A DNA stretch of 15,172 bases from Spirochaetaceae bacterium (GTDB lineage: Bacteria > Spirochaetota > Spirochaetia > DSM-27196 > SKKC01), in assembly GCA_003552745.1 (NCBI GenBank), contig PUOG01000342.1:1-15172 (forward strand), in the 5' to 3' direction. The position numbers were made by a program, and so were the translations under genes. The notes beneath the pieces were generated by a model that saw only the letters and a program-made list of their open reading frames with translations, did no database searches and had not been told where the DNA came from. Shown here piece after piece: positions 7,294-13,358 of the stretch (position 1 is the stretch's first letter; each line of letters opens with the position of its first letter).

Positions 7294-8667
7294 GTGAGCG
7301 TCCGAAATATGGTAACGAATGTATTTGTACTTGGGCTGGACGACGATAATCGCGACATTCTCGAGCGTACGCCGGGACTGGAAGAGTGCCGATTCCACGA
7401 GCTGCTTCACCGCGATGAGATTCGCGGTGTCGAGGAGTTTCCGGTGCCGGAGTTGTTGCGAAGCTGCGAATCGCGGCTACGAATGCACAGCGGATCGATC
7501 GATGCGATAGTGACTCTCCTCGATTTCCCGGCGACCGAGCTCGTGCCGATTCTCGCCGGGCGGTTCGGTGTGCCGGGACCGACCTTCGAAGCGGTGCTGC
7601 GCTGCAATCACAAATACTGGAGTCGGTTGATCCAGAAGGAGGCCGCTCCCAGACACATTCCGGAGTTCGAATACTTCGATCCGTTCGACCCGAATGTCGC
7701 CGACAACCTCTCTCTCGAGTATCCGATCTGGGTCAAGCCGCTTAACTCGTACCGATCGCATCTCGGCTTTCGGGTCGGTAACCGGAGCGACCTCGAGGCC
7801 GCCTGTGCTGAGATGCGCGAGCATCTTCCTCGACTCTCGGAACCGCTACAGCAGCTGATGAAGCTCGCGTCGCTTCCCGAGAGCATCGAGCGGCTTCCCG
7901 AACATGCCTGTATCGCCGAACGGATCATCGCCGGACGACAGTGCACCCTCGAAGGGTATGTCTTTCGCGGGGAGACGGTCATCTACGGGGTCGTCGACTC
8001 GATTCGGGAGGCGAACCGCTCTACCTTCTCCCGCTATCAGTACCCGTCGTCGCTGTCGCGAAAGGTCAAGCAGCGCATGTCGCGGATAGCCGTAGATATC
8101 GTCGAACGGCTCGGACTCGACGATTCACCGTTCAACATCGAAATGTACTACTCGCCGCGCACCGACCAGATCTGGGTTCTCGAGATCAACCCTCGGATCT
8201 CGCAATCGCACGCCGAACTGTTCGAGCGCGTCGACGGCGTTTCAAACGAGCGGATCATGATAGATGTCGCCCTGGGCCGGCGTCCTCGAATCGTGCACCG
8301 TGAAGGTGAGTTCGGTTGTGCGGCGAAATTCTTCGTCCACGCGTATCGAGACGCCACCGTCCGGGCAAATCCGGATGCCGACGAGATCGCGGAAGCAGAA
8401 CGGCGCTTGCCGGGCACGTCGGTGCGCCTGCACGTCCAGGAGGGGATGCAGCTCTCCCAACTTCCCGACGAAGACAGCTACAGCTACGAGCTCGGCGCGA
8501 TCTATATCGGCGCGCGCGATCAGAAGGAGCTCCTCGCGAAGCACCGTGAATGCGAGAAAATGCTGCGCTTCGACCTCGCACGACCGCCGAAGCGAAAACC
8601 TCGGCGTAACCGGCACAGCGAGACCGACGACGGTTATCCGCCTGCGGCGAGCGAGGGACATCGGTGA
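7294..8667 (+). CDS. ATP-grasp family ligase, substrate unknown
   Basis: The 457-residue product has the ATP-grasp layout. An N-terminal pre-ATP-grasp domain (VFVLGLDDDN near the start) is followed by CNHKYWSRL at about 108-116, the ATP-binding Lys in YPIWVKPLNS (Lys148), and AERIIAGRQCTLEGYV (Glu209, Glu220). Metal-binding residues occur in FNIEMY (Glu283) and in VLEINPRISQSH (Glu297, Asn299, Arg301). Family members form amide or thioester-type bonds from a carboxylate through an acyl phosphate. The C-terminal region (about 345-430, including HVQEGMQLSQLPDEDSYSYELG) recalls other uncharacterised ATP-grasp ligases. No signal peptide is seen, so it is probably cytoplasmic. The start is uncertain: GTG 7294 or ATG 7309 (5 residues shorter, closer to the family N-terminus); neither has a strong ribosome site. 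The stop overlaps the next gene by 4 bases, indicating joint expression. Confidence 0.88.
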   Translation: MSVRNMVTNVFVLGLDDDNRDILERTPGLEECRFHELLHRDEIRGVEEFPVPELLRSCESRLRMHSGSIDAIVTLLDFPATELVPILAGRFGVPGPTFEAVLRCNHKYWSRLIQKEAAPRHIPEFEYFDPFDPNVADNLSLEYPIWVKPLNSYRSHLGFRVGNRSDLEAACAEMREHLPRLSEPLQQLMKLASLPESIERLPEHACIAERIIAGRQCTLEGYVFRGETVIYGVVDSIREANRSTFSRYQYPSSLSRKVKQRMSRIAVDIVERLGLDDSPFNIEMYYSPRTDQIWVLEINPRISQSHAELFERVDGVSNERIMIDVALGRRPRIVHREGEFGCAAKFFVHAYRDATVRANPDADEIAEAERRLPGTSVRLHVQEGMQLSQLPDEDSYSYELGAIYIGARDQKELLAKHRECEKMLRFDLARPPKRKPRRNRHSETDDGYPPAASEGHR

Positions 8668-10706
8668 GTGCACAGATTCGCGAGGTCGAAAACGTCCGGA
8701 CGGTGGAGAACATCTGGATTCCCACGCGTGACGGGACACGCCTCGCCGCCCGGTTGTGGCTACCGGAGACCGCCGACCGGCAGCCGGTTCCGGTCATCCT
8801 CGAGTACATCCCGTATCGCAAACGTGATATGACCCGCGGTCGCGATGCGAGCATGCATCCGTATTTCGCCGGCGCAGGGTACGCTTCGATACGGGTCGAC
8901 CTCCGGGGAAGCGGCGACTCCGAGGGTGTGCTCAGCGATGAATACCTTCCGGTCGAGCTCGACGACGGCGAGGATGTCATCTCCTGGTTGCGCGAACAGC
9001 GGTGGTGCAACGGGCGAATAGGGATGATCGGCATATCGTGGGGTGGATTCAACGGGCTGCAGATCGCAGCACGCCGCCCGGCCGGACTCGATGCGGTGGT
9101 CAGCGTCTGCTCGACCGATGACCGGTACGCCGACGACGTTCACTACATGGGCGGGTGCCTTCTCAGCGATAACATCTCGTGGGCCTCCACAATGTTCGCC
9201 TACAATTCGATGCCTCCCGATCCGGTGATCGTCGGAGATGCGTGGAGGGAGATGTGGATGCAGCGCCTCGACGGCAGCGGCCTGTGGGTGAAGACGTGGC
9301 TCGAGCACCAGCACCGCGATGAGTACTGGAAACACGGCTCGGTCTGCGAAGATTTCGACGCGATTCTCTGCCCGGTGATGGCGGTCAGCGGCTGGGCCGA
9401 CGGCTACTCCAACTCGGTTTTCCGCCTCCTTGCGGGGCTGAGCGCCCCGCGGCTCGGAATAGTCGGTCCGTGGAGCCACACCTATCCCCATCTGGGAACG
9501 CCGGGCCCGGCGATCGGCTTTCTCCGGGAGTGCCTGCGGTGGTGGGACTACTGGCTGAACGATCGCGACACCGGCATTATGGATGAGCCGATGCTCAGAG
9601 CGTGGATGCTCGACAGCGTCGACCCCGCAACCGACTACCGCAATCGACCCGGTCGATGGATCGGCGAGGCGCAGTGGCCCGCCGAGTCGACGGTCTGGCG
9701 GGAGTACTGCTTCGATCGAGGCGTGATCCTCGACCGGTCGGCGCCGGAGAGCCAAGGAGGGTGCGCAGACGGCGCCGAGCAGGTGATCAGCTCACCGCTG
9801 AGTGTGGGACTGTACGCCGGCAAGTGGTGCTCCTACGCGAGCGCGCCCGATCTTCCGAGCGATCAACGGGAGGAGGATGGCGGTGCGCTCGTGTTCGAGA
9901 GCGATCCGCTTGCCGAACCGATTGAGGTGCTTGGCGCCCCGGAAGTCGAACTCGAACTACGCAGTGACCGCCCGGCGGCGATGGTCGCTGTGCGCCTTTC
10001 GGACGTCGGTTCCGACGGCAAGGCGACCCGCGTAACGTACGGCCTGCTGAACCTGACACACCGGAACTCGCACGAGAACCCTGAGCCGATTCAGCCGGGC
10101 GAGTGGACACGGGTTCGATTCTCATTGAACTACGTCGCCCAACGATTCGCCGCCGGCCGGCGCATACGCATCGCCATCTCGACGAGTTACTGGCCGCTGG
10201 CGTGGCCGTCTCCGGAGCAGGTCTGTCTCTCCATCCGGCCCTCCGGATGCCGAATGCGGCTGCCGCTGCGCTCGCACGATGCCGCCTACCGTGAGCCGGC
10301 GCCGACCTTCGAGCACGCAGAGCAAGCGCCGCCTCCGCCCCGCACGACCCTCGAGCCGCCGGAGCACAACTGGCTGATCACCCGCGACCTCGGCCGCGAC
10401 CGCTCTGAACTGCACGTGATCGCCGATTTCGGCACATATCGGCTCGACGGCATCGACGTCGAGGTGAGCCGGCGAACCGACGAATGGTACCGCCATGTCG
10501 GAGACGATGTTCTATCCGCCGAGAGCGAGATAGTCTCGACCCGGGGGCTCGCTCGCGACGGGTGGCGTATACGTACGGTAACCCGAACGCTCTTAACGTG
10601 CACGGCGGACGAGTTCGAGATCCATGCTACTCTCGACGCATACGAGGGAAAGGCGCGGGTGTTCTCAAAAACATGGAACACCTCCGTCCCGCGACAGCTG
10701 GTATAG
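8664..10706 (+). CDS. CocE/NonD family alpha/beta hydrolase (X-Pro dipeptidyl-peptidase-like)
   Basis: The 680-residue product has the CocE/X-Pro dipeptidyl-peptidase (S15) organisation. The N-terminal alpha/beta hydrolase domain has the oxyanion-type Tyr in IPYRKRD, nucleophile Ser125 in GISWGG, Asp246 in SGWADGYSN and His272 in GPWSHT. From about residue 340 to 560 is a jelly-roll domain typical of the PepX C-terminal region. A further ~120-residue C-terminal extension contains HVIADFGTYRLDGIDVEV. Known relatives cleave esters, amides or peptides after acyl-enzyme formation; the substrate here cannot be read from sequence. There is no signal peptide, so it should be cytoplasmic. The GTG start at 8664 is supported by GAGGGA at 8653-8658 and by the 4-base GTGA overlap with the ATP-grasp gene. 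Exact specificity (cocaine esterase, glutaryl acylase, peptidase) should not be assumed. Confidence 0.93.
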   Translation: MSAQIREVENVRTVENIWIPTRDGTRLAARLWLPETADRQPVPVILEYIPYRKRDMTRGRDASMHPYFAGAGYASIRVDLRGSGDSEGVLSDEYLPVELDDGEDVISWLREQRWCNGRIGMIGISWGGFNGLQIAARRPAGLDAVVSVCSTDDRYADDVHYMGGCLLSDNISWASTMFAYNSMPPDPVIVGDAWREMWMQRLDGSGLWVKTWLEHQHRDEYWKHGSVCEDFDAILCPVMAVSGWADGYSNSVFRLLAGLSAPRLGIVGPWSHTYPHLGTPGPAIGFLRECLRWWDYWLNDRDTGIMDEPMLRAWMLDSVDPATDYRNRPGRWIGEAQWPAESTVWREYCFDRGVILDRSAPESQGGCADGAEQVISSPLSVGLYAGKWCSYASAPDLPSDQREEDGGALVFESDPLAEPIEVLGAPEVELELRSDRPAAMVAVRLSDVGSDGKATRVTYGLLNLTHRNSHENPEPIQPGEWTRVRFSLNYVAQRFAAGRRIRIAISTSYWPLAWPSPEQVCLSIRPSGCRMRLPLRSHDAAYREPAPTFEHAEQAPPPPRTTLEPPEHNWLITRDLGRDRSELHVIADFGTYRLDGIDVEVSRRTDEWYRHVGDDVLSAESEIVSTRGLARDGWRIRTVTRTLLTCTADEFEIHATLDAYEGKARVFSKTWNTSVPRQLV

Positions 10707-10713
10707 ACTACTT

Positions 10714-10729
10714 CGTTGACAGCGTTGAC
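10714..10729 (+). repeat. CGTTGAC direct repeat upstream of msrB
   Basis: CGTTGAC occurs at 10714-10720 and again at 10723-10729, two bases apart, within the 56-base gap between the hydrolase gene and msrB. Each copy contains a -35-like TTGAC(A/T). No good -10 hexamer follows at 16-18 bases, so this may be a regulator site or chance rather than a promoter. Confidence 0.35.
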
Positions 10730-10762
10730 TTTGCTCTGCTCGCCGGCACATCTTTATCTTCT

Positions 10763-11443
10763 ATGAAGCGCAAGAAGATCGCGATTGCCGTCCTCATCTC
10801 GAGTATCGTCATACCGTCGGCGATATGGTTGGGCAGCCGGCTCGCATATGGACAGGGCGTCGGAGAGGACCTCGGGAGCCTCGACCCGGTCGAACAGTCG
10901 TCAGGTCCGGTTCCGCAGTATACCGGCGGAGAGGAGAGCTCGATTCTGCTGCAGGAGAGCGAGGAGTACGTCTTTCCCATCGATCTCACCGACGAGCAGT
11001 GGCGCGAGCGCCTGAGCGAGGGGCAGTTTCAAACCTTGCGGCGGCACAGTACCGAGCGCGCGTTCACCGGCAAGTATGACGGAGTGTTCGAGGAAGGAGT
11101 CTACTACTCGGCGGCGAGCGGACAGCCGCTGTTCCGCAGCGAGGACAAGTACGATTCGAATACCGGTTGGCCGAGTTATACCAGACCGATCAGTGCCGAT
11201 GCGGTCTACTACCGTATCGACAGCTCACTATTCGGGACGAGGATCGAGGTGATCGACAGCCTGAGCGGCAGTCACCTCGGACACGTATTCGAGGACGGTC
11301 CCAAACCGACCGGATTGCGCTACTGTATCAACTCGATCGCCATGGTATTCGTTCCGTACTCCGATGATCCGCCGGACAACCTGTATGACGACTGGGAAGG
11401 GATCGTGGACGATGAGGTGTTCGAGCGCGTATCCGGACCGTAG
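10763..11443 (+). CDS. msrB: Exported MsrB-type peptide-methionine (R)-S-oxide reductase
   Basis: The 226-residue product begins with a basic N-terminus (MKRKK), a hydrophobic stretch at residues 6-24 and a small-residue site near LAYG-QG (28-31), indicating a secreted or membrane-anchored envelope protein. An acidic linker leads to an MsrB domain from about residue 72: LTDEQWRERL, HSTERAFTGKY, SNTGWPSY, HLGHVFEDGPKPTGLRYCIN. Catalytic Cys188 and His171/His174 are present, so reduction of methionine-R-sulfoxide is expected. The two zinc CxxC motifs are replaced (Ser116/Ser119 and Asp165/Ser168), and Cys188 is the only cysteine, so no resolving cysteine exists. The ATG at 10763 is chosen because it begins the signal sequence; upstream in-frame starts lie inside the hydrolase gene. 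No Shine-Dalgarno is evident. The gene converges on treZ with 2 bases between stops. Confidence 0.92.
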   Translation: MKRKKIAIAVLISSIVIPSAIWLGSRLAYGQGVGEDLGSLDPVEQSSGPVPQYTGGEESSILLQESEEYVFPIDLTDEQWRERLSEGQFQTLRRHSTERAFTGKYDGVFEEGVYYSAASGQPLFRSEDKYDSNTGWPSYTRPISADAVYYRIDSSLFGTRIEVIDSLSGSHLGHVFEDGPKPTGLRYCINSIAMVFVPYSDDPPDNLYDDWEGIVDDEVFERVSGP

Positions 11444-11445
11444 GG

Positions 11446-13341
11446 CTATAGCTCTTCCTGCAACAACATAACGCTCTTGCGATTAAGCCAGACCGGTTCG
11501 GACGGCTGAATGTGGAGTCCGTTCTTCATGCCCGGCCCGCCCCACCGCGCGTCGGAGCTGTCGAAGAGTACCCGGAAGAAACTCTCCTCGCGAGCGAACT
11601 CGGCTTCGCTGTCGATGTTCGAGAAGTTCAGAAGCAGCACGATCAACCCGTTGGAGGTCGCCCTGCTGATCGCAACGATATCGTCTCCGCACTCCACCGA
11701 TAGCCGGGCCCGTAACGGGATCGCGTACGGATCGTATCCGGAAGGGCGGTCTTCAGGGGAGCCGAGAACCGCCCTGATGGTCGGCTCGTCGGGCGGCATC
11801 GAGGCTACCTGGTGTCGCAGCCGAATTACTTCCTTGTAGTATGCGTGGAGCGTGCGTCCTCGTTTGCGCTCGCTGTGCTTGGATAGATCGATCCGACTGC
11901 GGTCGAACGACGCGCGCGACTGTGGATCCGGACCGTCGGTGCCGGCGAAGAAGGCGGCGAACTCCTTTCGCCGTCCGGCGCGGATCGACTCGATCAGGCC
12001 GGGGTCGGAGTGGCTGACGAAATACTGAAACGGGGCCGTTTCTCCGTACTCTTCGCCCATGAAGATCATCGGCGTATACGGACCGAGAATGATCGAACCG
12101 GCAAGTAACTTGAGTGTTTCCAGATCCACCCTCGCGGCGAGGCGGTCGCCGTGCGGACGGTTGCCGATCTGGTCGTGATTCTGAGCATAGACGATGAACT
12201 GTCTCGGTGCGCAATGTTCGGCCGAGTTTCCGAATGTGCGTTTTCGATAGCGGGAGTAGGTTCGCGATAGCACGTATGCGTCGGCGAACGCCTTGCGAAG
12301 CGATTCGGTGTCGCCGAAATCGACGTAGTAGCCGGTGCGCTCGCCGGTAGTCTTCGCGTGTAGGGCGTGATGCATATCGTCGAGCCACTCACACTGGATC
12401 CCGAGTCCGCCGCGCTCACGTGGCGTAATTACCCGGCTATCATTTCTGAGGCTCTCCGCTATGAGTGTGCGCCTTCTTCCGGTTTGGATGCTGATGCGCT
12501 CAGCTTCGGCCGACAGCTCGCTGAGAACGTGAACGGCGCTCGTGTCGAGCATCGCGTGTACGGCGTCAAGGCGTAGACCATCGACATGAAGATCTTCGAG
12601 CCAGTAGCGCAGGTTATCGAGAAAAAACGCCCGGACGTGGTCGCTGTACTCGTCGTCAAAGTTGAACGCGGCTCCCCACGGCGTCTTGTAGTACTCGGTG
12701 AAATACGGCCCGAAGTCGGCCAGATAGTTTCCCTCGGGACCGAGATGGTTGTATACGACGTCGAGAAAGACCGCGATCCCATGATAGTGTGCCGCCTCCA
12801 AGAAGCGGGCGAACGCCGGCGCCCCGCCGTAGGCAGTGTGTACCGCAAAGGGGTAGACGCCGTCGTATCCCCAATTGCGCTGACCCGGAAAGTGCGCAAC
12901 GGGCATGAGCTCGACACCGCTTATTCCGAGGTCTCGCAGGTACGGCAGTCGTTCTCTCGCAGCATCGAGGGTTGCTTCCGGCGTAAAGGTCCCGACATGC
13001 AGCTCGTAAAGAACCAGATCGTTGAGAGTGGGCGGACGGTACGTGTCGTCATCGACATAGAGGTCGATTGGACGAACTACTTCCGACGGTCCGTGAACGC
13101 CGCGCGGTTGACGCCGGCTTGCCGGATCGGGACGGTCCACGCGGCCGTCGATCAGATAGAAGTACTCGGCTCCGGGTTCGACGTCGGTTCCACTGACTGC
13201 CCAGTAACCGTCCTCATCCTGTTCCATCGAAATCCGTCTCTCGTCGGGTGCAACGAGGTGCACCTCCACGGTCGAACGAAACGGGGCCCAAACGCAGAAC
13301 GATGTTCCCTCGCCTTTCGTGTGGTGACTTCCGATCCTCAT
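11446..13341 (-). CDS. treZ: Malto-oligosyltrehalose trehalohydrolase (TreZ), GH13
   Basis: The 631-residue product releases trehalose from malto-oligosyltrehalose, which TreY makes from alpha-glucans. The N-terminal CBM48-like domain (SFCVWAPFRSTVEVHLV, PDPASRRQPRGVHGPS) is followed by the GH13 barrel: YELHVGTFTPEATLDAA, ELMPVAHFPGQRNWGYDGV, DVVYNHLGPEGNYL. The catalytic residues are nucleophile Asp259 in GLRLDAVHAM, acid/base Glu296 in LIAESLRND, and Asp390 in QNHDQIGN. GVHGPS and RNWGYDGVYPF distinguish TreZ from glycogen branching enzyme. The ATG at 13341 has AAGGA 8 bases upstream; a longer in-frame start at 13407 would overlap the preceding gene and is rejected. It lies 17 bases after the treS-maltokinase stop, so the two are probably co-transcribed. 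TreY is not in the window. The cytoplasmic location is inferred from the lack of a signal peptide. Confidence 0.95.
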   Translation of the reverse strand: MRIGSHHTKGEGTSFCVWAPFRSTVEVHLVAPDERRISMEQDEDGYWAVSGTDVEPGAEYFYLIDGRVDRPDPASRRQPRGVHGPSEVVRPIDLYVDDDTYRPPTLNDLVLYELHVGTFTPEATLDAARERLPYLRDLGISGVELMPVAHFPGQRNWGYDGVYPFAVHTAYGGAPAFARFLEAAHYHGIAVFLDVVYNHLGPEGNYLADFGPYFTEYYKTPWGAAFNFDDEYSDHVRAFFLDNLRYWLEDLHVDGLRLDAVHAMLDTSAVHVLSELSAEAERISIQTGRRRTLIAESLRNDSRVITPRERGGLGIQCEWLDDMHHALHAKTTGERTGYYVDFGDTESLRKAFADAYVLSRTYSRYRKRTFGNSAEHCAPRQFIVYAQNHDQIGNRPHGDRLAARVDLETLKLLAGSIILGPYTPMIFMGEEYGETAPFQYFVSHSDPGLIESIRAGRRKEFAAFFAGTDGPDPQSRASFDRSRIDLSKHSERKRGRTLHAYYKEVIRLRHQVASMPPDEPTIRAVLGSPEDRPSGYDPYAIPLRARLSVECGDDIVAISRATSNGLIVLLLNFSNIDSEAEFAREESFFRVLFDSSDARWGGPGMKNGLHIQPSEPVWLNRKSVMLLQEEL

Positions 13342-13349
13342 ATACCGTT

Positions 13350-13354
13350 TCCTT
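13350..13354 (-). promoter_or_regulatory. Ribosome binding site of treZ
   Basis: On the minus strand AAGGA lies 8 bases before the ATG at 13341, in the 17-base gap after the upstream stop codon at 13359-13361. It fixes the treZ start and excludes the longer in-frame start at 13407. Confidence 0.6.
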
Positions 13355-13358
13355 GACG

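Noticed and set aside
8760..9755. 331-codon frame antisense to the CocE-type hydrolase
   Set aside because: No domain is recognisable, and the opposite strand encodes an intact catalytic triad.
10716..10744. TTGACA as the -35 of an msrB promoter
   Set aside because: No acceptable -10 hexamer is found at 16-18 bases downstream.
10484..10762. N-terminal extension of MsrB from upstream in-frame starts
   Set aside because: The extension overlaps the end of the hydrolase gene in another frame and would bury the clear signal sequence that starts at 10763.
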